From NCBI GenBank assembly GCA_943912265.1, contig CALTTS010000003.1, positions 1-64,000 of the forward strand: a stretch of 64,000 nucleotides of DNA, in the 5' to 3' direction. The DNA is from an uncultured Xanthomonas sp. (GTDB taxonomy: Bacteria; Pseudomonadota; Gammaproteobacteria; Xanthomonadales; Xanthomonadaceae). This document shows positions 53,556 through 63,277 of the stretch, one piece after another; within the stretch, counting starts at the first letter, position 1; the number at the start of each line of letters is the position of its first letter. A program made the position numbers and the translations under genes. Below the pieces are notes generated by a model. The model did not search any database, had not been told where the DNA came from, and saw only the letters and a program-made list of their open reading frames with translations.

Positions 53556-55283
53556 TCAGCCCGGCCTCAGCCCGGCCATCCGCCTGTCGAATCCCGGTTC
53601 CCCGCGCCGGACCACGGCAGCCAGTCGTCCGCCTTCGATGGCCACCAGCGTGTCCGCCAACGCCGCCTCGCGACGCAAATGGGTGGCCACCAGCATGGCC
53701 TGTGCGGAATCCCGCGCGGCCAGGCGGGCGAGCACGTCGGCCGCGGTGGCCGCGTCCAGCCCTTCGGTGGGCTCGTCCAGCAGCCACAGCGGCGCCTGCC
53801 GCAGCAGCAGGCGGGCCAGCGCGAGGCGGCGCGCCTGGCCGCCGGAGAGCCCCTGCCCGCCCTCGCCCAGGAGCGCGTCGAGCTGGCCGGGCAAGGCACG
53901 GATGGCCTCCGCCAGACCGGCGGCTTCCAGCGCCCGCCAGAGCCCGGCATCGTCGGCTTGCGGCGCGGCCAGCAGCAGATTGCCGCGCACCGTGTCCTGG
54001 AACAGCTCGGTGCGTTGGGTCAGCATGCAATGCCGCGCGACGACCACCTGGCCATGCGTCGGCGCCAATTCGCCCGCGAGCAGGGCCAGCAGCGTGGACT
54101 TGCCCGCACCGCTCGCGCCGATCAGGGCGATGCGTTCGCCGGCGCGGATGTCGAGGTTGACGCCGGCCAGCACCGGGCCATCGGCCGGCGCGTAGACATG
54201 GCCCACGTCGCGCAGGCGCGCGACCAGCCCGGCTGGCGGCGGCTCGGGCTCCCGCGACGGCGGCTCGTCGTCTTCCGGCACGATGCGCGGGGCGATGCGC
54301 TCGGCCGCGAGCAGGGTGCGGCCGGATTCCACCGCGCCGCGGCGCAGTGCGGTAAACGGTTCGAACGCGGCCAGCACCACCAGCAACGCGAACGCGGCCA
54401 GCGGCGCGCCCACCCGGCCCGATTCGACAAGGGTGGCGCCGGCGAGCAGCGTGCCGGCCAGGGCCACGGCGGTGGCGATGCCGTGCGCCAGCGTGACCTG
54501 CGTCTCCAGCCGCTGCTTGCCGGTGTCCGCGCGTGCCGATGCCGCATCGGCACGCAGCACGGCCGCGCACTGCGCCGGCAGGCGCCCGGCCATCAGCAGT
54601 TCGACCTGCCCTGCCACCAGGTCGATGGTGCGCGAGCGCAGGGCCTCGACCGAATAGGCCGCCAGCCGCGCCGCCTGTCGCGCCCGCCAGGCCACGATCC
54701 ACGGCATGCCCACCCCGACCACGAGCAGCCATGCGGTCACGGCCAGCCCCAGCCATGGCGAGATCCAGGCCAGGCCGACGCCGGTGGCGAGCACCGCGAA
54801 CATCGCGGCCGCGGCCGGGACCAGCACCCGCAGGTACAGCGAATCCAGCGCGTCGATGTCCGATGTCAGGCGGAACAGCAGCCGGGCCGGGCGCGCCAGC
54901 AGCCGCCGTGCCGCCTGCGGACGCGCCCAGCCGCGGAACAGCTTCTCGCGCATCGCCGCCAGCACCGACAGCGTGGCATCGTGCGTGACCAGCCGCTCGC
55001 CGTAGCGCGCGGCGGTGCGTTCGATCGCGAGGAAGCGGATCAGCGTGGAGGGCGCGAAATAGTTGAATGCCGCGGCCGTGGCCGCCGAAAGGCCGGCGAT
55101 GGCCGATGCGGTGATGAACCAGCCGGCCGCGCCGAGCAGCGCCAAGCCGCCCAGCACGGTCAGTGCCGCCATCAGCATGCCCAGCCAGAGCTTGCCGCGC
55201 TGTTCGGCGAAGAAATAGCGCAGCACCCGCAGCAGCGACGCCGCCCGCCTTCCGCCGCCGCGTTCGATATCCGCCCCGCTCAT
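53556..55283 (-). CDS. cydC: ABC exporter CydC (cytochrome bd assembly)
   Basis: 575-residue half-transporter with six TM helices followed by an ATPase: Walker A GASGAGKST, signature LSGGQARRLALARLLL, Walker B LWLLDEPTEGLD. Partner of CydD. The heterodimer exports cysteine and glutathione and binds haem, and is needed for cytochrome bd maturation. ATG 55283 overlaps the cydD stop (ATGA). Faces the cydABX operon, so biogenesis and structural genes are convergent rather than co-transcribed. Confidence 0.93.
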   Translation of the reverse strand: MSGADIERGGGRRAASLLRVLRYFFAEQRGKLWLGMLMAALTVLGGLALLGAAGWFITASAIAGLSAATAAAFNYFAPSTLIRFLAIERTAARYGERLVTHDATLSVLAAMREKLFRGWARPQAARRLLARPARLLFRLTSDIDALDSLYLRVLVPAAAAMFAVLATGVGLAWISPWLGLAVTAWLLVVGVGMPWIVAWRARQAARLAAYSVEALRSRTIDLVAGQVELLMAGRLPAQCAAVLRADAASARADTGKQRLETQVTLAHGIATAVALAGTLLAGATLVESGRVGAPLAAFALLVVLAAFEPFTALRRGAVESGRTLLAAERIAPRIVPEDDEPPSREPEPPPAGLVARLRDVGHVYAPADGPVLAGVNLDIRAGERIALIGASGAGKSTLLALLAGELAPTHGQVVVARHCMLTQRTELFQDTVRGNLLLAAPQADDAGLWRALEAAGLAEAIRALPGQLDALLGEGGQGLSGGQARRLALARLLLRQAPLWLLDEPTEGLDAATAADVLARLAARDSAQAMLVATHLRREAALADTLVAIEGGRLAAVVRRGEPGFDRRMAGLRPG

Positions 55284-56974
55284 GCGCCCGCCTCCCGTCG
55301 TTCTCCCGCCACGCTCGCCTCCCCGACCGCGACGACGCGATCCATCTGCGCGATCAGGCGCTCGTCGTGCGTGGCGACGATCAGCGTCGCGCCGCGTGCC
55401 GCCAGCGCGAGCAGCCCGGCCATGACCGCATCGGCCGTGGCGGTATCCAGGTGCGCGGTGGGTTCGTCGGCCAGCACCAGGCCGCACTCCGCCCGTGCCG
55501 CGGCGCGGGCGATGGCCAGGCGCAGCACCTCGCCGCCGGACAGGCCCAGGCCGCCCTCGCCCAGCGGCCGGTCCGGGTGCTCGCCCTTGCCGGGTGAAAA
55601 GGCCGCGGTGGCGAGCGCGGCGGCCACGGCCTCGTCGGACACGCCGCGGCGGCCCAGCGTGACGTTGTCCCGCAGGCTGCCGGCAAAGACGTGCGGCTGC
55701 TGGCCGATCCAGGCCATGCGGGCGCGCAGCGCATCGGCGCTGTCCTCGCCCAGCACGGTGCCGCCCACGCGGATCGTGCCCGCATCCGGCCCTGCCAGCC
55801 CGGCCAACAGAGCCAGCAGGGTGGACTTGCCCGCGCCGCTCGGCGCCACCAGTGCCAGCCGTTCGCCCGGACGCACCACCAGATCCAGACCGTGCAGCAC
55901 CGGCCCTGCCTCGCCGTAGGCGAAGCTCACTCCTTCGATTTCCACGCCCAGCGGACCACGCGGCAATGCCGCCGTGGCGGTCGTCATGCCGTCCGCACCG
56001 ACCCGTTCGCGCCCGCCGTCCCCGATCCGGCCCAGCGCCTCCAGCGCCGCCACGCCCGACGCGCGGTCGTGCCAGACGCTGGCCAGATCGCGCAGGGGCT
56101 CGAAGAAGCTCGGTGCCAGCAGCAGCACGAACATGCCTTCGGCCAGCGGGAGCCGCCGCCCCCACGCGCCGAACGGAATGTCGCCGAGCAGATGGAAACC
56201 CACGTAGACCGCCACCATCGCCACGCCCAGCGCCGAGAACAGCTCCAGCACCGCCGAGGACAGGAACGCGACCCGCAGCACGATCATCGTGCGCCGCCGC
56301 AGTTCTTCCGCCGAAGCGCGCAGCCGCCCGGCCACCACGTCCACCGCGCCGAACGCACGGATCGTGGCCAGGCCGCGCAGGCGGTCCAGCAGGAAGCCGT
56401 TCATCTGGCCGAGCTCGAGCATCTGCTCCGCGCTCGCCGCCTGCGCGCGCCAGCCCACCAGCGCCATGAAGAAGGGAATCAACGGTGCCGCCAGCAGCAG
56501 CGCCAGCGCCGCCAGCCAGCTTTCGCGGGCAATGATCGCCAGCAGCACCAGCGGCACGACCGCCACCCGCAACTGCACCGGCCGGTAGCGCGCGAAATAG
56601 GGCACTACCGCTTCGGCCTGCTCGGCGACGATGCTGGCCGCCTCGCCGGACGTCGTGCGCGTCGCATCCAGCGGCGAATTGCGCGACAACGCCGTCATCG
56701 CGAGCACGCGCAAACGCGAAAGCTCGCCGCGCGCACGCGCGAAAGCCAGGCGCTCGCCCCACGCCGCCAGCAGCGCGCGCGCGACGCCCAGCGCGAACAC
56801 GCCCGCCGCCCCGCGCAACGCCACGGCCGCCATGTCCGCCGCGCCATCGCTCATCGCACCCACGGCAACGGCGATGAACCAGGCCTGCGGAATCCACAGC
56901 AATGCCGCCGCGAGCTGCAGACCACTGCCCGCATCGGGCCGGGGCCGTGCGGCGGCACGCCGGCGTGCCCTCAT
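55280..56974 (-). CDS. cydD: ABC exporter CydD (cytochrome bd assembly)
   Basis: 564-residue half-transporter: TM domain with QMNGFLLDRLRGLATIRAFGA, then ATPase with Walker A APSGAGKST, signature LSGGEVLRLAIARAAA and Walker B LVLADEPTAHLD. ATG 56974 (MRARRRAAARPRPD) is preferred over an ATG 26 codons upstream because the longer tail lacks similarity and no ribosome binding site precedes it. First gene of cydDC. Confidence 0.92.
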   Translation of the reverse strand: MRARRRAAARPRPDAGSGLQLAAALLWIPQAWFIAVAVGAMSDGAADMAAVALRGAAGVFALGVARALLAAWGERLAFARARGELSRLRVLAMTALSRNSPLDATRTTSGEAASIVAEQAEAVVPYFARYRPVQLRVAVVPLVLLAIIARESWLAALALLLAAPLIPFFMALVGWRAQAASAEQMLELGQMNGFLLDRLRGLATIRAFGAVDVVAGRLRASAEELRRRTMIVLRVAFLSSAVLELFSALGVAMVAVYVGFHLLGDIPFGAWGRRLPLAEGMFVLLLAPSFFEPLRDLASVWHDRASGVAALEALGRIGDGGRERVGADGMTTATAALPRGPLGVEIEGVSFAYGEAGPVLHGLDLVVRPGERLALVAPSGAGKSTLLALLAGLAGPDAGTIRVGGTVLGEDSADALRARMAWIGQQPHVFAGSLRDNVTLGRRGVSDEAVAAALATAAFSPGKGEHPDRPLGEGGLGLSGGEVLRLAIARAAARAECGLVLADEPTAHLDTATADAVMAGLLALAARGATLIVATHDERLIAQMDRVVAVGEASVAGERREAGA

Positions 56975-57291
56975 GCGGAAGCTCCGGCACGGCGCATCGG
57001 ATATCGGGAAACTTGCGGCATTCACGCAGGCCTGCTCAGGTCGGATCGCCAATTATGCGCATCGACGCCTGCGATTTCGCGCAAGCCGAGAACCACATCG
57101 ACGGCACGGCCACATGCCGCATGCCACGTGCATGCATGAGCGGCGGCGGATGCAGTCGAGGCAACCGAGGTGCACGCACGGGACATCCGGCCCATTGGCC
57201 CGCCGGCGCATCGCCTGCAACGGCACATGCCTGCACGACGCCTTCATCGCACACGATCCTCGCGCGCAAAGGAAATTTCCCATGGGAAGGC
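56975..57291. other. gene-free stretch between cydD and tRNA-Pro
   Basis: About 320 bp, visibly less GC-rich than the rest. It should contain the cydD promoter. No reading frame with a convincing start or family match, no RNA gene recognised. Confidence 0.45.
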
Positions 57292-57320
57292 TTGCCGGCT
57301 CCGCGCATGACCTGTAGAAT
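57292..57320 (+). promoter_or_regulatory. tRNA-Pro promoter
   Basis: TTGCCG, 17-bp spacer, TAGAAT, with the -10 box ending 12 nt before the mature tRNA 5' end. Confidence 0.7.
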
Positions 57321-57332
57321 GCGCGCCTCGAT

Positions 57333-57409
<77 letters not shown>

Positions 57410-57422
57410 ATAAATCCAGAGA

Positions 57423-57461
57423 CTTACGACGAAACCGGCCCAGTGCCGGTTTTTTCGTAAG
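57423..57461 (+). terminator. terminator after tRNA-Pro
   Basis: 17-bp stem with two mismatches (CTTACGA.. to ..TCGTAAG) and a 5-nt loop; six Ts lie in the 3' arm. 14 nt after the tRNA. It could also terminate the island's minus-strand operon. Confidence 0.7.
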
Positions 57462-57599
57462 TGCACTGTAAGTGTAGAAAGCCCCTGCCAGCGCACGGCA
57501 TGACAGGGGCAGTGCCGATTTCCTTAGCCAGCTCGGCACGCTGGCGGCGGTCGGGTTCCAGGTGCCCATGCGGCCCGATCCGCCCAACCCCGCATGGGC

Positions 57600-57920
57600 T
57601 TACTCGATCCGTCGCACGTACAGCAGCGCCTCGCGGTTGCGATAGCCGATGTTCTGCACGTCGATGATGTCCCACGGCTGGCCGCGCACCACCACGCGAT
57701 GCTGCGGCTTCACGTCATCACGCCAACGCATCGTCAGCTTGGCCTTGGCTTCGCTTACCGGCACTGCCGAAAAGTATTCCCGTCCCAGCAGCGGGTCGAA
57801 GCGCACGAAGGCCTCGGCGTAGGTCGTCCACGCATCGAACGGCTGGCCAGCTTCATCCGTCTCCGTGGTCTGCTGTTGGAACTGCACGCGGGTATTCAGC
57901 TCTTGGGCGGTGTAGGTCAT
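57600..57920 (-). CDS. phage head closure (head-tail adaptor) protein
   Basis: 106-residue HK97 gp9/SPP1 gp16-like head-completion protein. NTRVQFQQQTTETDEAGQPFDAWTTYAEAFVRFDPLLGREYFSAVPVSEAKAKLTMRWRDDVKPQHRVVVRGQPWDIIDVQNIGYRNREALLYVRR is the family pattern. ATG 57920 overlaps the large terminase stop by 4 nt. It is the last gene of the head module; in complete HK97-like phages tail genes would follow, but here tRNA-Pro follows. Confidence 0.88.
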   Translation of the reverse strand: MTYTAQELNTRVQFQQQTTETDEAGQPFDAWTTYAEAFVRFDPLLGREYFSAVPVSEAKAKLTMRWRDDVKPQHRVVVRGQPWDIIDVQNIGYRNREALLYVRRIE

Positions 57921-59458
57921 AGGAACAACAGGCCTCGTTCTCGGTAGGGATCGGGAGCCGGAACCGGCACGGTCTGGGCCACGCCCATCGCCATCGCCAA
58001 GGCCACCAGCCCATCGATGCGGCCCGTGGATCGCATCTTGTCCAGCTTGCGATTGCCCGCCGGGTCTTTCGTGGTCGTGGCATTGGCCGCGCACAGGCTC
58101 AGCACCGGGTGCATGCCGTGTGCGATGCGTCCCTGCAACAGCTCGGCCTCCAGCGTGTCCAGTGCCGGGGCCATGTCCTTGAAGCCCTGCCCGAACGGCA
58201 CCAGCGGCAAGCGCACGCCCAGCCTGTCCAGCTCGCTTTGCATCACGTCCATCCGCCAGCGGTCGAAGGCAATGGCCTGCACGTCCAGATCGGCCAGCAG
58301 CTCGGCTATCTCGGCGGCGACATGCGCGTAGTCCACCGATGCGCCCGGTGTCGTGCGCAGCAGCCCTTGCCGTGCCCATTCGGTGTAGGGCGAGCGGTCG
58401 CGCCTCGCGCGGTCTGCCAAGCCCGTCTGCGGCGTCCAGAAGTAGGGCCGCACCTGCCACGCTTCGCCCACCTTGCCGACCAGCACCAGCGCCGTCAGGT
58501 CGTTGCGCGCCGACAGGTCCAATCCACCGAACACCGGCCCGTCAAAGGGTTCCGGCTCGGCTCCGTTGGCCTTCCACACGTCAGGCGAGACGAACGGGGC
58601 ATCCGTCGATACCCGCTGGTTCAGCAGCAGGTTCCGAAAGGCGTTCTCCATGCTCGGCATGCGCTGGGCCTGCAACGCCTGTTCGCGCAGATCGTCCAGG
58701 CTGCGGAAGTCGCCCAGCGAGGGATTGGCCGCGCGCCATGCGTCCTCGTCCAGCAGGTCGCACCCGACCGGCGCGGTGAACAGGTGCACCACCGTGCGCG
58801 GATCCTTGGCCCGCATCGCATCGTCCAGCCACACGCTCAGCAGGTCGGCATCGGTGGCCGCTTGCGTCGAGATGACCAGCAACAGCGGCTCGGCATGCGC
58901 GCCTTGGGCCGTCACCAGCGAGTCAACGAAGTCCGAATGCGGCCCACGTACCTGCCCCAGCTCGTCCAGGATCACCAGCACCGGGGACAGGCCGTGCGCC
59001 GTGCGCCCATCGGCAGCGAGCGCCCGATACTCGGTATTGAGCGGCAAGCCGATCAGGCGCTTGCCCGACGGGATGATCCGCACCAGCTTGGACAGCACCG
59101 GCGATAGCTGCACCATCTTCGCCGCCAGCCCGAACACGATGGCCGCCTGGTCGCGGCTCATCGCACCGGACACGATTTGCGCGTTCAACTTGGCTTCCGG
59201 CCCCACCAGATGCGCCAGCAGCAGCGCCGCCGTCAGCGTGGTCTTGCCGCCCTTGCGCGCCATGCTCAGGAATGCCCGGCGTGTCGGCTGCTCGGCGTCG
59301 TACACGGCCCGGATAAAGGCCTTCTGGAAGTCCAGCAGGCGCAAGGGCTGGCCGGCATGCGCCCCGTCCGGCACCGCCAGCAGGGTCTCGCAGAATTCGA
59401 TGATGTCGGCCGCGCGGCTCAGGGCCAAATCACCGGGATCAGCGTGATTTGATTTCAC
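57917..59458 (-). CDS. phage terminase large subunit
   Basis: 513-residue DNA-packaging motor with HK97-family pattern. ATPase: Walker A-like SMARKGGKTTLTAALLL (about residues 65-80), Walker B LVILDELGQVRG; nuclease region with VFGGLDLSARNDLTALVLVG and the late Asp in KLDKMRSTGRIDGLVALAMAMG. Starts at GTG 59458, overlapping the small-terminase stop (GTGA). Full length and intact. Confidence 0.94.
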   Translation of the reverse strand: MKSNHADPGDLALSRAADIIEFCETLLAVPDGAHAGQPLRLLDFQKAFIRAVYDAEQPTRRAFLSMARKGGKTTLTAALLLAHLVGPEAKLNAQIVSGAMSRDQAAIVFGLAAKMVQLSPVLSKLVRIIPSGKRLIGLPLNTEYRALAADGRTAHGLSPVLVILDELGQVRGPHSDFVDSLVTAQGAHAEPLLLVISTQAATDADLLSVWLDDAMRAKDPRTVVHLFTAPVGCDLLDEDAWRAANPSLGDFRSLDDLREQALQAQRMPSMENAFRNLLLNQRVSTDAPFVSPDVWKANGAEPEPFDGPVFGGLDLSARNDLTALVLVGKVGEAWQVRPYFWTPQTGLADRARRDRSPYTEWARQGLLRTTPGASVDYAHVAAEIAELLADLDVQAIAFDRWRMDVMQSELDRLGVRLPLVPFGQGFKDMAPALDTLEAELLQGRIAHGMHPVLSLCAANATTTKDPAGNRKLDKMRSTGRIDGLVALAMAMGVAQTVPVPAPDPYRERGLLFL

Positions 59459-59874
59459 GACACCGCCCGCAACGTCGGGATCAGCCTGTTGTGCTGCTGC
59501 TCGGCCTCGCGCTCATTGATGAGCTTGTTTCCTTGATCCTGCGCCCGGCCTTGCATTGCTTCCGGGTGGACGTGCAACAGCCGCGACAGGCTCGTGATGC
59601 GGCGGCTCAGCTTGTCCACCACGGCCACCTGTTCCATGTCCGCCATCAGGGCATTGGCCTGCATCTGACTCACCGCCAGCACGGCAGCAGTGGCAAGGTC
59701 GGCATCGTTCCACTTGTCCCGTGGACGGTTGCGCATCAGGGCATCCCAGAACGGCCGCGCTTCAACCGGAAGGGTGACGTGCGCAGGCGGGTTCAACGGG
59801 CCTTGGGCGACGTTCCGGGCCGCCTGCACGGCTGCCGTGGCACTGTCCGAACGTCCTTGGCGTTCTCGGGCCAT
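59455..59874 (-). CDS. phage terminase small subunit-like protein
   Basis: 139 residues of mostly helical content (NPPAHVTLPVEARPFWDALMRNRPRDKWNDADLATAAVLAVSQMQANALMADMEQVAVVDKLSRRITSLSRLLHVHPEAMQGRAQDQGN). The pattern and the place immediately before the large subunit match phage P27-like small terminases, which bind the packaging site. The family call is by position and fold impression, so moderate. Confidence 0.72.
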   Translation of the reverse strand: MARERQGRSDSATAAVQAARNVAQGPLNPPAHVTLPVEARPFWDALMRNRPRDKWNDADLATAAVLAVSQMQANALMADMEQVAVVDKLSRRITSLSRLLHVHPEAMQGRAQDQGNKLINEREAEQQHNRLIPTLRAVS

Positions 59875-59887
59875 TTCGTTCTCCCAC

Positions 59888-60349
59888 TTAGCGATGATTC
59901 GAACTTGAACGGTCGGTCATGTCCGGCCCACCTGCTGGCGATTTTTTCGCCACATTCCACGGGTGCATCGGATCGCGGGGCCACCCGTTCACGTCACCGC
60001 CCCAGATCACGGGCAGGCCGGCACGCTGGCGCCTGGTCTTGTGGTTGTGGCATGGCTCGCACAGGGCCACCAGGTTCTCCCTGCGGTTGTCCGACGGGTC
60101 GCCCGATGCGTGATCCACCACGTTGGCAGGCTGGTCGCACATGCGGCACAGGGGCTGCTCTGCCAGCACACGGGCGCGCAGCTTCTGCCATGCCGCACTG
60201 GTCAACGGGATCGTGCGGCGCGGGTCGGCATTGCGCCCGGTCGGATTGGCCCGCTTGCGAGGCAGCGGCTTCACGCCTCGCGCTTCCACGGCCATCGGTG
60301 CGACTTGCACTCGCGGCGGAAGGGTCCGCAACTTAGGCCGCTTGGTCAT
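59888..60349 (-). CDS. HNH endonuclease (packaging-associated)
   Basis: 153 residues: two zinc-binding CxxC pairs (PLCRMCDQPA and ALCEPCHNHKT) around the HNH core VVDHASGDPSDNRRENLVAL. HNH genes between portal and terminase are typical of HK97-like cos phages, where the nuclease assists cos cleavage by terminase (known for phages such as HK97). ATG 60349 overlaps the portal gene by 17 nt. Confidence 0.92.
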   Translation of the reverse strand: MTKRPKLRTLPPRVQVAPMAVEARGVKPLPRKRANPTGRNADPRRTIPLTSAAWQKLRARVLAEQPLCRMCDQPANVVDHASGDPSDNRRENLVALCEPCHNHKTRRQRAGLPVIWGGDVNGWPRDPMHPWNVAKKSPAGGPDMTDRSSSNHR

Positions 60350-61541
60350 CGTCCTGCTCCTCATCGTCGGCAGGCGGTGCCTGCGGTGGCTCGGGGGGCT
60401 GCTCGGCCTTGGGCAGTGGTGGCAGGTTCTCCAGTCGGCGCACCTCGTCGGGGGTCATCCATCCCGATGCGATGGCCTTGCCGTAGAAGTCCGCGCGTGC
60501 CTCGGGGTTGCCACGCAACAGCCCTTCCACCGAATGCTCGGCCAAGTAGCGTTGGCGTCCGATGGGGCCAAGTAGCTGCCGGGCAATCTCGGCTTCCCAC
60601 ATGGCAATCCAGCGTTGCAGCGAGTAGCGCACGAACTGACTGCCCAGCTCGGCGGTGTTCGAGTAGCTGGCGTGGCTCAGGTCTTGCAGCATCGTCGGCG
60701 GCACCCGGAAGATGCGGGCCACTTCCACCACGGTGAACTGCTGGGCCGCGATCCACTGCGCATCCTCCAGGTTCATCGCCAGCTGCTGATAGGTCAGCCC
60801 GTTCTCCAGCACCGCCGTCTTGGCGGCATTGCCGGCACCGGCAAACTGTGAACGCCAGCTCTCGCCGATGCGCTGGGCGCTGCCATCGTCCAGCACGTTC
60901 GGGGTTTGCAGCACGCCCGACAGCCGTGCACCGTTGCGGAAGGTGGATGCGCCATGCTCGCGCAAGCTCAGGCCCAGCCCCAGCGTGTCGCGGGCAATGG
61001 CGATGCGGGATTTTCCCACTACGCTGTCCGGCTCCGTCCGATCCGCCAGATGGAACACCTCCGATTCCAGCAGCCGGAACAACCGGCCTTGGCTGTCGGT
61101 GTAGTCGAACCGATACCGGCCCGAGTCCAGCTTGATCGTGGTGACGGCACGCGCATCCATCGGATGCAGGGCCACCAGCTCGCCGGCCCCGTTGTATTCC
61201 TTGCGGGCAAAGGCGTTGCCCTGCAACAGCACCGATGCCGTCATCGCTTCGCGGAAGGCCAGCCCGGATTGATGCTCGTTCGGCTGCCTCAGCACGCGGG
61301 CCAGCGGGTGACCGTCCGCGCGCACACGCTCGCCATCGTCCAGCCGCTGATAGACGTGCAAGGGCAGGCAGGCGGTGGATTCGGCCAGGCACTGCACCGC
61401 GGCGAACACGCTGGCGATGGTCTCGGCAGCTCGGGCATCCACGAACGCACCCGATGCGCTCACCACGCCGCCATCGATCAATGCCGACCAGCTCGGATCG
61501 GCCTCACGCTTCTCGGCGCGCTTGAAAGGCCACAGGTTCAT
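60333..61541 (-). CDS. phage portal protein (HK97 family)
   Basis: 402-residue capsid-vertex channel. Family motifs ETIASVFAAVQCLAESTACLPLHVYQ, LLQGNAFARKEYNGAGELVALHPMD and VARIFRVPPTMLQDLSHASYSNTAELGSQFVRYSLQRW are all present; the acidic C-terminal tail is typical. ATG 61541 overlaps the protease stop by 4 nt. Confidence 0.95.
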   Translation of the reverse strand: MNLWPFKRAEKREADPSWSALIDGGVVSASGAFVDARAAETIASVFAAVQCLAESTACLPLHVYQRLDDGERVRADGHPLARVLRQPNEHQSGLAFREAMTASVLLQGNAFARKEYNGAGELVALHPMDARAVTTIKLDSGRYRFDYTDSQGRLFRLLESEVFHLADRTEPDSVVGKSRIAIARDTLGLGLSLREHGASTFRNGARLSGVLQTPNVLDDGSAQRIGESWRSQFAGAGNAAKTAVLENGLTYQQLAMNLEDAQWIAAQQFTVVEVARIFRVPPTMLQDLSHASYSNTAELGSQFVRYSLQRWIAMWEAEIARQLLGPIGRQRYLAEHSVEGLLRGNPEARADFYGKAIASGWMTPDEVRRLENLPPLPKAEQPPEPPQAPPADDEEQDDDQAA

Positions 61542-62065
61542 CGGCAAGTCTCCAGCCACAGCCGGCGCGGGTCAGATACGGGGAAATCCCGCATTTTCCT
61601 GCTGCGCAGCGATACCGTCGTGGTCGGGTACGCCGGCCATGCCTGCACGATCGACACCTCGTGCAACTCGACTTCCTGCAACGTGCGCAGCTCGTCTTGC
61701 CAGCTATCGCGCACCACCCGGAAGCCGAACGACACGCCACCAAGGTCGCCACGCTGGGCCAGCTCGCGCAGATCGCGCCCTGCCGTGGTGTCCGGCAGAT
61801 TCAGGCGATACTCCAGCCCGCGATCGGTCTCGCGCAGTGCCAGCGAACCGGTGGACGTGCGCCCCAGCACGCGGGTAGCGTCGTGGTCGGCCAGCGCCAG
61901 CACGTCGGCGCCCGATGCCAGCGAACGGGTGAACGCGCCCGGTGCAATCTGTTCGCGGAAGTCGGCAATCGCCGTCGGGGAATTGAAGGGGGCGGCCAGC
62001 CCGACAAGCTGCCGCCCCTCCAGTGCTGCCCCGCGCGCGAACCGTTGTTCGATGGCGCCGGTCAT
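61538..62065 (-). CDS. phage prohead protease (HK97 family)
   Basis: 175-residue herpesvirus-like serine protease that processes the capsid. GLAAPFNSPTAIADFREQIAPGAFTRSL and LADHDATRVLGRTSTGSLALRETDRGLEYRLNLP give the fold, with catalytic His in ADHD and Ser in LGGVSFGFRV. Three nt separate its start from the capsid-gene stop. Confidence 0.93.
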   Translation of the reverse strand: MTGAIEQRFARGAALEGRQLVGLAAPFNSPTAIADFREQIAPGAFTRSLASGADVLALADHDATRVLGRTSTGSLALRETDRGLEYRLNLPDTTAGRDLRELAQRGDLGGVSFGFRVVRDSWQDELRTLQEVELHEVSIVQAWPAYPTTTVSLRSRKMRDFPVSDPRRLWLETCR

Positions 62066-62068
62066 CGG

Positions 62069-63277
62069 TCAGACTCCGGTCGCCACCACGAAGGCCTGCT
62101 CGTGTCGCAGCGCCACGTCGATGGTGGACATGGCCCGCACCAGCACGCCACCGCGCCGGTAAGGCGTTTCGGCGTAGGGGTTCACCAACACCTCCACCGC
62201 GCCCCACTGCCCCACCAGCACCTGCGACCAATCGCCCAGGATGGCGGTGTTTGCCGGGGCCGCATTGCTCGACGCCGCCGGCAGCTCGCCGATGGTCGCC
62301 GTGGTGGCGATGTAGTCCGACCCCGCCGTGGCCGCCTTCAGCGTGCCGCGCAGCGTGGTCAGCACCGCCGGCTTGGTGTACCAGCCCGACGGGGTGACGT
62401 TGACCGCCGCCAGCTGCTGCTCGATGGCCAGCACGTCCGCCCACGTCTCAGGCAAGGCCGCGGTCAGCACGCCCGCGCGACCGATGATGCCCTTCGGCTG
62501 CCCGGCCGCACCGGTGCCGGCGATGATCGCCGCATCCACCGCCTGCGCCACCGCGAAGCTCAAATCCTCGCGCACCAAGTCCTCGATGGCCGGTGCCGAC
62601 TGCTGAATGAGCTGCCGGCTCATCTCCGTCACGCCGCCAACATGCTTGGGCGAAAGCGTCACGCTGTCGAAGTCCATCGCCGATTCCGGCAGGGCCGTGC
62701 CTTCCGCCACCCAGCCGGCAGACAGGCCAGCGCCCGCCTTCGGAATGCTCACGTTGCCCACCAGCCCGGACAAGGTACGCACGCCCAGCCGCTGCACCAG
62801 CAGCGAATTGCGCAGCGGGCCGATGTACTGGTCGGCGCGGTGATCGGTGCCCACCAGCTCGCCCGCCGTGGTCGTGGTGTTGGCGCGCGTCTCGAAAGCG
62901 GCCAGCGGCACCAGGATGCCCCCGTGCTTCGGCGCACCGTGCCGGCGTTGCAGCTCGGCGTGCATCTCCGCTTCCGCACCGCTCAGGCTGCGGCCTTCCA
63001 TGCCCGCGCGCAGCACCGTCAGCAGGGACACGCGGGATTCCAGCGCGGCACTGGTGTCGCCATGCACCGGGGTGCCGGTGGATCGGCGCTCGGCCTCGTC
63101 CATGAACTGCTGCCGCTGCTCGGCGGCCTCCAGTCCGGCAATGGTCGCCTTCGTCGCGTCGAAGGTTGCAGCCTCGTCGGCGGTCAGGCTGCGGCCTTCT
63201 CGCTCGGCCGTGTCCAGCAGGGTGCGAAGCTCGGCCACCTTGGCGGCGCGTTGCTCGCGGATTTCGTTGATGCGCAT
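62069..63277 (-). CDS. phage major capsid protein (HK97 fold)
   Basis: 402 residues. The N-terminal ~120 residues form a helical scaffold-like delta domain (INEIREQRAAKVAELRTLLDTAEREGRSLTADEAATFD..); then the HK97 shell fold: NVSIPKAGAGLSAGWVAEGTALPESAMDFDSVTLSPKHVGGVTEMSRQL and NPYAETPYRRGGVLVRAMSTIDVALRHEQAFVVATG. ATG 63277 chosen over one 22 codons upstream lacking similarity. Confidence 0.95.
   Translation of the reverse strand: MRINEIREQRAAKVAELRTLLDTAEREGRSLTADEAATFDATKATIAGLEAAEQRQQFMDEAERRSTGTPVHGDTSAALESRVSLLTVLRAGMEGRSLSGAEAEMHAELQRRHGAPKHGGILVPLAAFETRANTTTTAGELVGTDHRADQYIGPLRNSLLVQRLGVRTLSGLVGNVSIPKAGAGLSAGWVAEGTALPESAMDFDSVTLSPKHVGGVTEMSRQLIQQSAPAIEDLVREDLSFAVAQAVDAAIIAGTGAAGQPKGIIGRAGVLTAALPETWADVLAIEQQLAAVNVTPSGWYTKPAVLTTLRGTLKAATAGSDYIATTATIGELPAASSNAAPANTAILGDWSQVLVGQWGAVEVLVNPYAETPYRRGGVLVRAMSTIDVALRHEQAFVVATGV

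Noticed and set aside
57424..57675. 83-codon minus-strand frame between the head-closure gene and the tRNA
   Set aside because: Overlaps the end of the head-closure gene in another frame, lacks a ribosome binding site and any family resemblance; no integrase or tail signature seen.
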